64,000 nucleotides of DNA from Branchiostoma floridae (taxonomy: Eukaryota; Chordata; Leptocardii; Amphioxiformes; Branchiostomatidae), in contig NC_049980.1 of NCBI RefSeq assembly GCF_000003815.2, positions 16,806,443-16,870,442 on the forward strand, read 5' to 3'. The notes under the pieces are model-generated. The model was not told the origin of the DNA. It did no database searches and saw only the letters and a program-made list of their open reading frames with translations. Made by a program: the position numbers and the translations under genes. Shown here piece after piece: positions 15,785 through 34,922 of the stretch (its first letter is position 1; the number at the start of each line of letters is the position of its first letter).

Positions 15785-16999
15785 CTGTACAAAATACAAT
15801 TGTGACTAGATTAAAAAGAACAACCCTGAATTTGTTTCTCCCCAAATTTCATTTCTTATATACCATGAATTTTCAACGTCTATCTTATCATCATGACTGT
15901 TTTATTTAGATTGTTTTACGATATGTCTGAGCTGTGCAGATTAGTAAATGAATATACAATTATGTTTTCACTGGGGAAGACAATGCACTTTCTGGTGGTG
16001 ATTTGTGAAATAATTAGCTATTGTTTTCACACAAAAGTGCACAGGGCAACAAAGGGGCGGGTACTTTTCATTGAAAGGGATTGTCATAATTGTCTTGTAA
16101 ATCATTTGTGTTGCTATTATGGACAGTGCTAAATTGAGGACATAGGTGTGCAGGAATAAAAATACACCACCCACATTATCACCTACTGAAGTGAAGATAG
16201 ATGAATGTAAATATCTCACCAGGCGACTGCTCCATCATCACAACTCATAGGGTACTAAAAAACTTCTCACCACTTCAGCAGGGGTGCTACAGAGAGAATG
16301 TTGCAGTTGTAGGAAAGGTTGTGTGTTGGGTTAGAGGGTGTGACTCGGAGGGGGCTGGGACACAAAAACAGGACACAAACCAAGACTCAAAAGGATATCT
16401 GCCTCTTTTCAAACGGTGCCAGTCTGTTGCGGTGTTGAGCTGCTAGCATGCGGGACCTGTCAAAACCGGGCCTTCGGTCCACGAACCCCGGCTGGGCTCC
16501 GCGTTTGATGTCTTCTAAGCTGTGAAGGGCGCCCTGGGCCGGGAGAGAGCAACACAGAACAGGAAGCGGCGTCAGAACAACAAGCAGCCCCAAAACAACT
16601 TGCACAGAAACGACACTTACGCACTGCGGGGCACGGGCACACGCCGAGCGACACGGACCTCAACGTACCTGTAAATCAATGGCACCCGTTCCTATCTGGT
16701 TGACGTTGGGCAGGGAACCGCCACGATATGCTCCGAGAGCCTGAGCCATCTGCATTTTCTGGTATTGGGCCTGGAAAGAGAGAGACAGAGGAGCGCCATC
16801 ATGGGGGAGGGCGCACAGGAGAGAGCGTTACGAGAAGACTACACATTAAGGCCGTGACCTGAGAATTAGGACTTACCCCAGCAGTGGCTCTTGTAGCGCC
16901 ACTCACTTCCTTCATGATCTGCTCAAAAGCGGCCGTCTCTTCGGCCTGCTTTTGGTTGTGGAGCGCGATTTTTTCACTGAATTTACGTGGGTTCGCCAT
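1..16999 (-). CDS. CRTC: CREB-regulated transcription coactivator (CRTC/TORC), 3' end outside window
   Basis: Nuclear coactivator that binds the CREB bZIP domain and is held in the cytoplasm by SIK/AMPK phosphorylation. Exons in transcript order: 16877-16999, 16669-16770, 16457-16533, 9114-9167, 3897-3997, 3237-3289, 2909-2961, 2037-2169, 1371-1562 and probably 1-35 (partial). All junctions are GT-AG and phase-consistent; exons 1-9 give 296 codons. Exon 1 encodes the conserved CREB-binding domain ([20 protein letters not shown]). Further family landmarks are SLPNVNQIG in exon 2, [11 protein letters not shown] in exon 4, RTNSDSALH in exon 5, [10 protein letters not shown] in exon 7 and [15 protein letters not shown] in exon 8. 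Ser122 (Arg at -3, Leu at +4) matches the CRTC2 Ser171 SIK site that creates a 14-3-3 site. The ATG at 16999 is chosen because it opens the CREB-binding domain; an upstream in-frame ATG at 17038 lacks similarity. The C-terminal activation domain lies beyond position 1. The first four codons of exon 10 are plausible but not family-diagnostic. Confidence 0.96.
2653..2864. mobile_element. degenerate palindromic MITE in a CRTC intron
   Basis: The ends TACCCTGGTTACCAGA and the reverse complement of TCTGGCACCCAAGGTA match imperfectly (about 13 of 16), as terminal inverted repeats. It sits in the 0.7 kb intron between CRTC exons at 2909 and 2169. No coding capacity. Short and decayed, so the call is tentative. 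Confidence 0.4.
4308..4660. mobile_element. 353-bp near-complete palindrome, MITE
   Basis: Left end GCAACCTAAGCAATATTACA equals the reverse complement of the right end at 4641-4660. The two arms pair over about 130 bases at roughly 80 percent identity. The centre holds a second perfect hairpin of 11-bp arms (CCTTATTATTG at 4465-4475 and 4483-4493) around a C-rich loop. It lies in the 5.1 kb CRTC intron. No target-site duplication is obvious. Confidence 0.8.
5686..5716. repeat. (AT)n microsatellite
   Basis: About fifteen uninterrupted AT dinucleotides in a CRTC intron. Probably length-polymorphic. Confidence 0.95.
6690..6975. mobile_element. decayed internal fragment of the MITE family at 11026-12097
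   Basis: Shares ordered blocks with the intact element: AAACTGACC then a GATCTAAT block near 6740, and TTTTGAACATGTTCAAAATC near 6925, which recurs near 11850. Same orientation as the intact copy; terminal repeats are not recognisable. Confidence 0.55.
11026..12097. mobile_element. 1.07 kb TIR element (MITE), TA target duplication
   Basis: Left end AAGCCCCGGTCACAAAGCGC continues CGTACGATTCCTT; the right end at 12063-12097 is its reverse complement. TA flanks both ends. A second copy of the right end (CGCGCTTTGTGACCACGGCT) lies at 11965-11984, about 110 bases inside. CpG-rich CATCGCAA motifs near the left end look like subterminal repeats. No transposase ORF. The superfamily is not assigned. 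Confidence 0.85.
15686..15711. repeat. (AAAT)n microsatellite
   Basis: About six ATAA/AAAT units in a CRTC intron. Confidence 0.85.
15737..15780. repeat. (AT)n microsatellite
   Basis: About 22 consecutive TA dinucleotides in the 7.3 kb CRTC intron, with little interruption. Confidence 0.95.
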
Positions 17000-18841
17000 G
17001 ATGGCCGCCCTGCGACAGAGCACAAGCTGTGTTGTCATTCAGGCGTCGTGGGGGGTCACAAGATTCCAGGCCAATCAACACCAAGGATGTGCATCACGTG
17101 ACTAGTCTCAAGCCCAATCCTTTCTACGCCAAGACGCAAAGCACGTCGCAGCCCATAACAAAAGCTATCTAAGGGGACTACACAAAACCAACAAATGGCA
17201 ATAATCAGATTGATTAAAAGAACAATCGATAAAAAAACAAAAAAACTTGACACCTTTAGATTTTTTATGTTTTCTTCGACCGTCTATGTTGGGATGTTTT
17301 CTGAGTAAGGTGTGTAATGTACGGTCAACAGGTGATTTTCACTCACCTTTTGATAACATGGTAATGTGTAGATTGTGGAACTGCTGTCTAGCTGGACCAG
17401 AAGAAATATGATGCCAATATGTCGATTACCCAATGACACTTCTATGTTTTACCTTTTCTCTTCTTTTTTTTCTTTTTAAATCGCTAAAATATACTGAGTT
17501 TTCCTGTTGCAATAGTCAATACCTAAAAGCCCGAAGTCAGCCAGTGCCTCCTAAATTTTTTGACTGTGCCGTGATTTTCAACAATTTTAAGCTACTGTAT
17601 CGACATTATAGTCAAACCAATCGGATTAGCCAGTGCCAGCCATACCTTAAACCGGTAAGTTTTCATTGTGCGTGGCTGTATAGTGGACTCGAACTCTGCA
17701 GTATTGTCGCAGCGGTGGCGGCTAGTCGCACACCAAGATCGCGACCGTCTTCGTACTATAAAAGGGCGTGTACCTTCGTTCATTTGGCCGAATAGACCCA
17801 TAACATGCAAAGATGGTATCCGACAAAAAGCCAGTGACAGTACATTACTACTGTTTTCCCAGCGACGTGTGGTGTCCGAGCTACACATGGAAAGTGATTT
17901 TTCTCTAATTTACAATAAATGAAAAGTCGTGTGAATTAAGGTTCTTTTATCAGAGCAGAAAATGTACTTACGACAATTTAGCTGGCAGGTTGATGGCTTT
18001 TATGTTATATTATATATCATATCTTCCGCAATTATCTGCGAACCTGATGAAATTATTCACGAAATAAAAAAAATCTTATCACGATATTTTGTACCTTTAC
18101 TATACTTTTCACCAATCATTGATTAGCGCTCTGCTGGAAGTGATCCGGTATTACGTCGAATATATTACCCGATAACTAAACTGGCCATGCCATACACCAC
18201 TTGGAGTGGACCCGGTCATTCAACACGCCGAACGATGAAAGAGCGAATGTATCGTTATACCGTTTGAAAAAGTGATATTGTGCCCACTGGCCCACATGTA
18301 GTCACTGGGACATAATACGACGCCAATATGTTGAAGGATGAGTGCCAATATATCATAACAAGGTATACCCAAGTAGCGTTAGTGACTGGTTCAAGAACAA
18401 AACATCAAAACATAACATATGAGGGCCCTACCACGCAGCATTCTGCAAAACTGTTTGTGGTGAAATAGATTTATAGAGTCTAGCCTACATAGTCTCCAAA
18501 CAGAAGTCATGATGGCTTCGAAATGACAGCACCATAATTGTTTGAAGGGCAAGGCCTCAAGTCACAAGGGATATCCGGATATCGTTCAACTTTGAGAGTA
18601 AATGTCAGTTGCAAGGCTTGCAAAGAAATCGACCTTTTGGAACCTTTGGGGCCGTTTGTACTTCGAAAGCGGCCGCTCTTAATTTAAATCTGATTTAAAC
18701 CGAGCCCCCAGCGATTCCCCACTCACCTGTTTGAGGAGCTGACTTGTGGATGGCGGGAGTTTGTACTTCTACGGTACCAGAACTTCATTACAAGGACCAC
18801 AAACGCGTAAGCGTAGAGAAGCTGAATATCCAAAGAAACGC

Positions 18842-18968
18842 TACTCTCCAAGCAAGCAGAGGTTGCCGTCGCGTAAATTTAGTAGTAGTCGGAAAAATTA
18901 CACCGGCGCTGGTGTAATTCTTCCGACTTCTACTAAATCTACGCGACTACACCTCTGCTTGGAGAGTA
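18842..18968. mobile_element. 127-bp hairpin MITE with TA ends
   Basis: TACTCTCCAAGC and GGAGAGTA bound two arms of about 63 bases that pair at roughly 90 percent; a 4-base AGCA duplication in the left arm is the main difference. The tip is a GC-rich turn at ACACCGGCGCTGGTGT. Intergenic, about 0.8 kb upstream of ATP5F1A. An RNA through it would fold into a long hairpin. Confidence 0.85.
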
Positions 18969-19186
18969 AAGAAACGCCCCATCATTACGTTGCGAGATGC
19001 TTGTTGTCAATCAATGACCACAGGGAGGTAAAACAATTATGACAATAGACTATCTATGGTATAACAATGAGATTGAATTATGATGACAGTATCAGTTCAG
19101 ATCGGATCGTACAACTTCAACCATTCAAGTAATCCAACCAAGTCACATTAGCGTCCCGTAAATTGAGGAACGTCGATAGATATCAA

Positions 19187-19212
19187 TTATGCAAACGATA
19201 TTGTTTGCATAA
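19187..19212. promoter_or_regulatory. inverted repeat of POU octamer-like sites
   Basis: TTATGCAAAC and GTTTGCATAA form perfect 10-bp arms around a 6-base centre. Each arm carries ATGCAAA, seven of eight bases of the octamer bound by POU/Oct factors. It lies about 550 bases upstream of the ATP5F1A start codon. Binding is an inference. Confidence 0.45.
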
Positions 19213-19760
19213 CTGTGAAGAAAACACTATAATCCAATAGTGGTAAATGATAATAATTTCATCACTGCGGCATTTGGAAGTTAAGTTTAGTTGAACATTA
19301 TTAAATATGAACTATTTAAATAAGGGCATCATTTACATAATTCATGAGGAAATGCTACAATACCCTTCCTTACTAAAATAAGAGTTTTATACTTTGAACA
19401 AATGTTTTGTCTGGGTCTCTATCTTCCCACCTATGAATAAAGAGCCGTTTGCACTGTTTTGCCTGCATGTCGGCAGTTAAAGATGTTAAACTCCTGGGCC
19501 ACACCAAACTGAACAATTTCTACAATTTACTGAGCCCAATATAAAGAATATGGTGCTCGGATGGACAGCTGCACTGATCGATCGTTTTCCTTGTTGCAGT
19601 TTTTAATGATATTGCTAGAGGTCGCTGTTACGGAGTCTGATCTCTCGATCAGCTGACGACGGGTTTCCAGGTTTGCCCGTGCAGGGGTCAGTCGGCCGCC
19701 ATTTTCTTTCGAGCCGGGAAGGACATTCGAAGAAGGGCATCTCCCGACTTGGTCACCAAA

Positions 19761-27661
<7,901 letters not shown>

Positions 27662-27696
27662 CTTTCTCTCACACTGTGTGTAAATCTTGTTACAGA

Positions 27697-27881
27697 ATTA
27701 AAGATTACAAAATATGAAGAAGCTAGTTCAGACAACATCAATTGTTGACAAGGGTTTGTACCCAGGTATACTTGAAGGAGGGCTGTTGGATCTAAAATGT
27801 TAACACGCTTTATACAGAGGCCTAGGAAAGGAACACATCATCATGTGTATTGTATGGAATCCAAATGTTTTATGAAATAAA
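27697..27881 (+). other. polyadenylation signals of ATP5F1A
   Basis: ATTAAA at 27697-27702 lies 36 bases after the stop codon and a canonical AATAAA at 27876-27881 lies about 215 bases after it. Either could end the transcript; alternative 3' UTRs of about 60 and 240 bases are an inference. Confidence 0.6.
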
Positions 27882-27899
27882 CTCTGGGCCATAGAGACA

Positions 27900-30800
27900 T
27901 GAACATGTTTTCAGCTGGTCTTTATTTGAAGCAATACACATCGTCCACTTTGTACATTTGCAACAAACGGTGATTATCACATACCACTAATGGTCCCACT
28001 ATTGGACTGCATATTAAGCATTAACCTGCTGCCTGCACTCAAATTGAGTCTGAAGCCAATACAAACTTGGTGCCAGAAGGCACTTAGTGTTCAAATGTAC
28101 CCAAGACCAAAGTATTTTATGGTCTACTTTTATGGAAGGGAAACATCATTTTTGCTCAGTTTCCCCCTCTTTTTCAGTTCCAAACAAGTAAGGACAGTAA
28201 CCTCAGAGAACTGTCACCATAGATACTGGTAAAGTAGCAGACACTTAGTGGTGTTTGGTTACATCTTGTAGCAAGTGGCAGGGTAGACCCATAGACAGCT
28301 GTAGTTCGGCTATACCATATGAAGGTAATCATTTGCTTCTTGCAAATGTTACATTTCTAATTATATGATTTTGCCCTGCAGTATCAAACTATTAAGGGTA
28401 ATACAAAGGGGTCTTGCTAATGCCCTATGTTTGTGCACTTTTTTGTGTGAATAATGTGTCATGCTCTTTTAATCTGCTAGGTGGTGTGGTTGTGCTGCTC
28501 ATCATGGTTCTGGCATGGTGCAGTGAATTATTTCGTACAGCTGGACACACTCACCCTGACAGTATTGCAGTTATGTGCCTCTATCAAAGCACATTTTGAT
28601 AGTAGGATCCCTACAGAATTGAAACCTTGCCCCTGCAAAAGAATTGATTCAGGGCAGGAACAGGTTCCAGTTGGAATTTTCCCGTGTATGAAAGCTTCTG
28701 ATTGTCCTTAATTGCACACACTTGAATTGAACAGTGGAGTGTCACTCAGCCGCTATTTTGAGCTGAGTTCACTGGGTAATGTCAAGTCTCCTACATTCAG
28801 AGGCAGTTCCAAATTATTCAGTTGTTCTGGTCGGGGAGAGTGCTGTTGGCAAACTACAAAACATGCATTTAATATTGCTGTTATATGTTCATAACTAATT
28901 TCTTACAAGAATACGAGTATCTTTGAAGTTATGGCTTAGAGTTGGCAGTGTTTGACCAGGGTAAACTATCCTAAGCTGTATTATGAGGGAACGCAAGAAA
29001 TAACAAACTTACGGGAAGGTGGGTAGGGTTAAAATTGAAAGGGATGGATAAGTTTGTTTCTAAGTTTTTCCAAAGAGATGTAGGATAGCTGTCCCAGAGA
29101 CCTGTAATCTCCCCATACAATGTATTGTACTCCTGCCAGAAAGGACCTTTGGCCCCCTGACCCAAGGCTAATGCAAACCAGACAGAAGTCCCTTCTACCA
29201 GCCAGCTAATTTCATGGTTGAACCACCCTCTGTCCTGCCAACCTCAGATAAGCAGACATTCAGGTATTTTGTAATTAGGTGACAGCCTGATTTGGCACTG
29301 GTGTCTGCAAAGTGTGCTCTCATTAGCAGTTGATTGAGATAAGGATATCTACTAGTATCTCCTCAGATGGTCTACAGAACAGAAAACAGAAGCAGTGCCA
29401 ACAAGCCCACTCTCAGACAATCTTGGCACTTCTGCAAGGAAAAGAAAATTGGACTTCCAGAAGGCGGGAAAAGTTTATACCTCAATTCATTTTTACGAGT
29501 CTAACAACCACCATATTTTCCCTTAGAAAATCAAATTCTTCAATCATACTACCATGTTGTCCCTAAGAAGTTTTTATTAAAAAACAACTGTTGTGCATGC
29601 AATATGCTTTATTAATACAAAAAGCCAAATGATAATGTTTGTCCCACCTGAATATTTTTGTGGAAAAAACACAAAGTTTCTTCTTGAAAAGAAAAGGAAG
29701 TAAAAAATCAACTTTCACTTCATTGAAATAATTGCTCCAAATGTGATTTTTTTTAACAGCAGTACACAGGTTTTGAAGTTTATGAGTAGAGTAGAGTAGA
29801 GTTCATCAGTTAGGTAGGAGTCTCGCTCCAGTTGAAACCGCTCCTCATGAAGTGATGATGATAATTTGTAGATTGAATCAGGAAAAAAACTTGTGCTGTG
29901 AGATTTGCAACTAGCCCATGAACTAATAGTGTGTACAATCTTCCTTTAAGCCTGACTTATTTTTGTTACATAGGAGATTATTTTAAAACAAAAAAAAATT
30001 GAAGCAGCCAGCCAAGAACCAGTGTGGGAATGTGCTCTGGCCTTTCTCCATACTTTATGGCATTCTTCAAGAGCCTCTCTTTGTTGCACAGGGCAAGTTC
30101 CTGGGAGGTCTGACCTCAATAATTCATCCAAAGCTGCCTGGATTATAAAACATGACTCCCGTAGCAACGCATTTATAAATATTTCCTCATCACTGGTCTT
30201 CTGTCCTTGATATGAACTGCACCAACCCAGGCTGCCCCCCTCCCCCCAAGAGTTGACCCATGCATTGTGGGGGACAATGTACAGTCACACACACTGTGAA
30301 AATGATATCCACTCAGAAGTTTCCCCTAAACAAGGTCAGTTCCAGTTTTAGAGCCTGTTGTGCCATCATGGCTTTTTGTCTGTGCTCTCTGATGCTGAAA
30401 CTGCAATAATGGCTGTGCAACAGCATGTGAAATTTCTCAGGTCTACTGTCAAAATTTTTCTCCACTGGCACTGCCTTGATTTACTTCTCCCTCCATTTTT
30501 CACTATTCATAGACTTGGTCTATTACAAGGTTTTGTTGTGGTAATTGAGGGGAGGGTTTTCATGGACAGGGAGGTGTGAGTGCACTAGGGAGCTGGATGA
30601 CTGAAGTGCCAAGTATAAGTGGGCGGGCTGTCTGGTTCAAATCTACAATGTTTTACCAACGAAAGTTTTACCATGCTGACAGATAACCTGCAGGGCTATA
30701 GCTCCAGCGAAAACAAGGGTGTGAGAGGGGTATTGTTTACGGTAGATGGGTAGGAAATTCATTCCTAATCAAGGATGTAATATAAGACGCCCTTGATCTA

Positions 30801-31970
30801 ATAAATAATATCTACCATGAAAAGTCTGTGTGCATTGCAAAATAATAATCATTCTCAAAGGCTGACTCCCCATCCCTTGGCCCTACTGAACACCTTGCCC
30901 CCAACAACTTTGCTCAAATTAACAACAGCTGACAAATCTCCCAGACTGTTACCATTACATCTACATATCAACTTTCTCATTATCAAGTTTGGTGTTTGCT
31001 TAATCACCACTATGTATAGCCCTTGGCAGATCATTTGTATGACATTTCTGATCATTTCAGACAGTTAGAACAAATGGAAGTATTCAAAACCCTGTAATCA
31101 ACATCCAGCATATTGTACCTTTTTCCAATTTGTTCTTGTGAATGTCATGACACAATATTGTGACTGATAGATAATTTTGATTCCAATCTAGCATCACCTC
31201 TGGGCAAACTTTGGTCACCCCTCTGCTAAGCTTTAGTCATTATTTCTGGTAATGGGCCTCATTGGGTCTGTCTGCAGCCACTTTTCTTGTTATCCCCAAA
31301 CAAGTGTGGAATTTCTGCTGAGGCCTTGAACCCTTAAGATTCCAGAGTCTGAAATTCTGAAATGTCAGGAGAAAATAACTTGCCCTTTAGGCATTTCCTT
31401 ACTGGGTCCAAGCAGGTTTACCAAGTACAGAGGCTCTCAGGCATGACTGCTTTGATTTGTTACCAAGGCTCAGTCAGTCCTAAACTGTGTTGGTAGCTTT
31501 ACAGATAACTCCTCAGGTGCAGAGGTACAATTTCACGAATACATAAAGGTGGCTGTGAGTGCAGGAAACTGTCATGGAGGAAAGACTTATGGAAGTTGAT
31601 TACAGCTGCCAACTGTCACACTAACACACACATACATGCTAGCAGGATGTTCTTAGAAAAGGTGATCTAACACTGATATCAAGTCTTACCTTACATGAGT
31701 AGTCAAGATATTAATGCCAATGGAATGAAATCCACTGCAGTACCGATCCTAGCCTTTGTCATCATCGTCTTTTACCTTATCAAAGAATATTCATGAGAAA
31801 ATACTCAAAATGGCTGCAAAGTAAAGATAACTGGTCAGGAATGTTTCTGTTGAAGACCCAAGTAGTGTCAGGTACCAGCTTGACTAAATAGTAAATAGTC
31901 GGCTTTTCTACTATCAGGCACAATGCATGACAACTAAAACAACCGATCTTTCTTTCTTGTCCTTTATTAT
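27900..31970. other. 4 kb with no recognisable gene
   Basis: Between the ATP5F1A poly(A) site and the GAS1 3' region. All ORFs are short and without family similarity or consistent splice sites. A (GTAGA)n tract lies at 29786-29803. It may hold untranslated or regulatory sequence, but nothing specific is visible. Confidence 0.5.
29786..29850. repeat. (GTAGA)n tract with flanking repeat
   Basis: Three to four GTAGA units followed by GTTCATCAGTTAGGTAGGA. The same arrangement (GTAGA units, then a CCAGGTAGGA block) occurs at 41085-41130, so both look like copies of one dispersed repeat carrying a minisatellite. Confidence 0.55.
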
Positions 31971-31972
31971 TT

Positions 31973-31978
31973 CTACAA
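31973..31978 (-). other. candidate polyadenylation signal of the GAS1-like gene
   Basis: AATAAA on the minus strand about 850 bases past the GAS1 stop. A weaker ATTAAA on the same strand is at 32178-32183. The choice is not decidable from sequence alone. Confidence 0.3.
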
Positions 31979-32830
31979 GTCCGCTTGTGGGATATTGTAT
32001 TTCTGCACGTTAGTAAACAGTGTTCGTGTGGATGACAGAACATATTTGTTCGTACTTCACAAATTAATCTGAGCTCTTGGGGAAATAATTATGGACCTAT
32101 TGCCCACACAGCATCCTCCCCCACGGAAAGTCAAGGTACATTCAGACTTCTTTCGGAACTATGGTAAATAAATACTCTTTAATAGCCTTTGAAATTGCGC
32201 CAGGCTGTACCTGGTGTTGAATGTTTGTTGGGCCTTCTGTGGTCCGGTAAAACCGTTGTTTCCACATGTGGTTTTGATAGGAAGAGGGCGTCTTAGTATA
32301 AGTCCAACTTGGCACCAGAAGACTACACTCATTCACAAAGAGGGGGTACTCCTCGACAGCGTAGCGTCTATAGATCGAGCTTCAACATTTGGCATTTTTG
32401 AAAGAACGAAAATTATATGCGGGTACATAAATATTAACAGAATTAATGTGCTATACAACTGAAGCATTGGATAAGCCCTGCACAATTACTTACATATGAT
32501 ACCAATTCCCTAAAACACAGTGGTAGACACTCCGGCAGGCTTGCCCCGATTTAGCGGAAGCTCGAGGCGAGGGCCTTCGGTTACACAGGGTCGATATAAC
32601 GACGTAGATTCTTCCTAGCAAAAAATACCACTTTCCAAAACAGACAAAAATATACAGAAAACCTCTTCCGATATATAGACATTTGAATGCTCTATGATAA
32701 AGCTTACAGACTGTACATACGCTACATAGTTTGGCAGTGACACGTTTCAGTTAGTTTCTACAAGTAGTACAAGGGTTGAATAGCCTCTCGTGTTTGCGCC
32801 GCTTAAGTTTTGTGCAAATTTACTTAAGCG

Positions 32831-33616
32831 TTACCCTACAGTGGTCCGATGGCTAACAAGTGTCAGGAGGAAGCCTAGGAAAAGAAACCTTGTCCTTGTT
32901 GCGGCGTGTAACGATGCTGGAGCTGAACTAGTGGGTCCCGGTTGCTTCTCCGAGTTGGAGTTCCCTCCCCTCCCAGCAGTGTCCCCACGACACAGCCGCT
33001 CCATGTTGTTTTTGATGGCGACGCAAATGGGTCTTTCCGGTCCGTCGCACACACAATTTTGCAACAGTTCCACTTCTTCCTGACTGTAGAAATGGTTAAT
33101 ACTGTCCATACACGTTTGAGAACACTCCAAGCCGTTAAAAAGCTGTGAACAAGACACTAAATAGTTGTCCTTTGCTTGTACACAGGCTTCACTTTGGCTG
33201 CAAATCTGAGTGGCTTCCGTGCAGCCGACGACCCTGGATGCGTTAGAACCTTCGTACAGCGTCGGTCGGCAGATCTCAACCCTCTGTCTTAACTGTGTGC
33301 AGCGTTGTTCGTCAGGTCCAGTGCAGTTACAGGATTCCAACACTCGTCCTTCCTCGTTCTGCAGAAGGGACTGCAGGGCGGTTTGACAAGTGACAGGACA
33401 CTGGTCGGTCACCTCTCCGGTTAGGACCCCTGTGCACGCGTAGACGTAATTGTAATACGCTCGGTAGCACGAGTCACTCTCCGTGCACGACACCAGGGCG
33501 TCACTGCACGATACATTGATGTATCCTGCAAGTTTGGCCACCTCTTCAACGTCAACTTGCGTCGCCGCCGTCCCCAAGACCTGGGAGAACGCGAGCAGGA
33601 GAATCAGCGGCACCAT
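32831..33616 (-). CDS. GAS1: GAS1-like GPI-anchored protein, intronless
   Basis: Growth-arrest-specific 1 family: cell-surface co-receptor related to GDNF receptors alpha; in vertebrates it binds Hedgehog and affects RET signalling. One uninterrupted ORF, as in vertebrate GAS1. It holds two GDNF/GAS1 cysteine domains, the first starting near VSCSDALVSC and the second near VGCTEATQIC. The second ends in CVCDGPERPICVAIKNNMERL, very close to the CVCDGLERPICESVKENMARL stretch of human GAS1. A hydrophobic tail (FLFLGFLLTLV) after a Ser/Pro-rich linker fits a GPI signal. The ORF is open to 33832. I chose the ATG at 33616 because MVPLILLLAFSQVLG then forms a signal peptide, giving 261 aa; the ATGs at 33691 and 33832 would bury it. 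The long acidic linker of mammalian GAS1 is absent. Confidence 0.94.
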   Translation of the reverse strand: MVPLILLLAFSQVLGTAATQVDVEEVAKLAGYINVSCSDALVSCTESDSCYRAYYNYVYACTGVLTGEVTDQCPVTCQTALQSLLQNEEGRVLESCNCTGPDEQRCTQLRQRVEICRPTLYEGSNASRVVGCTEATQICSQSEACVQAKDNYLVSCSQLFNGLECSQTCMDSINHFYSQEEVELLQNCVCDGPERPICVAIKNNMERLCRGDTAGRGGNSNSEKQPGPTSSAPASLHAATRTRFLFLGFLLTLVSHRTTVG

Positions 33617-34449
33617 TCGCGTCGCCCCTGCACGCGGAATGCCCCCGAACAGCTGCACGGCCAAACTCCCCCAGCGCCCCGGACCCGACATTACCCTCCT
33701 CCAACACTGACAGACACAGTCTCGATGAGATGCGGCTGTGTTATGATTACGTTTCCCCTCGCCAGCCTTGTCCGGGTCGATCCCTTGTCTGTACGTGATG
33801 ATCCCCACAAATCTTTCCCCGCGTCCGCTCACTCTGAGAGCACAAATCCGACTAGTCGTACGGGTCCGGCGCAGCGGCTTGTATTACTGCGCCCTTAGTC
33901 TATTACCGTGACGGGCTGGGGGCAACATTTCCGATTCAAAGAGGTTATTGTTGCTAACTGGTAAGGAGAGACTCGGGCACCACAAAACATGAATAGTATA
34001 GAATGGCATGGGTAATTGATAAACATGACCCGGATCAGATTCTTGTTTCACCTGCAGAGAGTTTGAAAGGTTCGTTCGGGTACTTAGGAGTCTTCTTCAA
34101 AAGGATCGTCTGATTATGGAAATCGTCACAGTAGGAAATGGGCCACATAAATATGTATTGAGCGGGGATTACACGAAATGAGGCTGATTAATTGGCATAA
34201 GTGCTGTGAATCCTCTTGTCACTCGCAAATGGGAACTTTTTTCTAGGTGAGGCCCGGGTAACTACGCCCTTCCCGTGGGACACCCTAAGGGAATAGGCGT
34301 GACTGTAGGAACCACACGGGACTGAGGCATGAACACACCGACCCTGGGAAAATACCATATATAACAATAGGAATGCAATGTTATCAGGGAATGGCAGATA
34401 AAAAATGTTGCTACGTGAAGCGGTTAGCAAATGAATCGTTGCTTTTTTA

Positions 34450-34643
34450 CTAGCCTCCATAGCAGGCTCTCTGGGGCCTTTCTCGTCTTTTTCTGGCTCA
34501 TAATACACTTTTACTGTCCATTTCTTTTTGTCGGGGCGAATGGTCAAGCGACATAGTACACACATGTACAAAAAGAAATGGCCAGCCAAAGTGTATTATG
34601 AGCACACAAAAAAAGACCCCAGAAAGCCTGCTGTGGAGGCTAG
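34450..34643. mobile_element. 194-bp palindromic MITE
   Basis: Left CTAGCCTCCATAGCAGGCT and right AGCCTGCTGTGGAGGCTAG are inverted repeats; the pairing continues inward through CATAATACACTT and ends at CATTTCTTTTTG. Flanked by TA if the repeat is taken to start at GCCTCC. No coding capacity; an ORF across it is a by-product. Confidence 0.85.
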
Positions 34644-34922
34644 TTATTCATGTCAATTTGAGAGTTTTGGCAAGTTCGTCATGATCACGAGAATATGATT
34701 TGAGTGTTCCAGTTTTATAGTCTAATAACTGTGTTCCAATGTGTATGTATAGAATATCTTACCAGCCTCCGCCCGACTACTGTACTATCTCATATCAGTT
34801 GTTAGTGTGGCAAAAAGAATGATCAACCGCAATCATGACAAATTCTCTGCATCAGTCAAAAAGTTGGTCAGCTAGTAAAAACTAATCGGTCCCCCCGCAA
34901 CATCTGGATAGCCAAGAAAAGT

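Larger units (their letters stand above)
9168..16456 (-). other. CRTC intron 3, 7.3 kb
   Basis: Between CRTC exons 3 and 4. No convincing coding exon. It contains the MITE at 11026-12097, an (AAAT)n tract near 15686 and an (AT)n tract at 15737-15780. The remainder (9168-11025, 12098-15685) shows nothing I can name. Confidence 0.55.
17000..19760. other. divergent intergenic spacer between CRTC and ATP5F1A
   Basis: The two start codons face away from each other 2.76 kb apart. The first hundred bases next to CRTC are CpG-bearing and probably hold its 5' UTR and promoter. The ORFs at 17433-17922 show no family similarity or splice structure. The spacer contains the hairpin MITE at 18842 and the octamer inverted repeat at 19187. 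I see no TATA box clearly placed for either gene. Confidence 0.55.

Noticed and set aside
17433-17922. Overlapping plus-strand ORFs in the CRTC/ATP5F1A spacer
   Set aside because: Composition looks random, no domain, no splice structure, and they lie in three frames at once.
34188-34589. 133-codon minus-strand ORF
   Set aside because: Largely read from the palindromic MITE at 34450; no similarity to a protein family.
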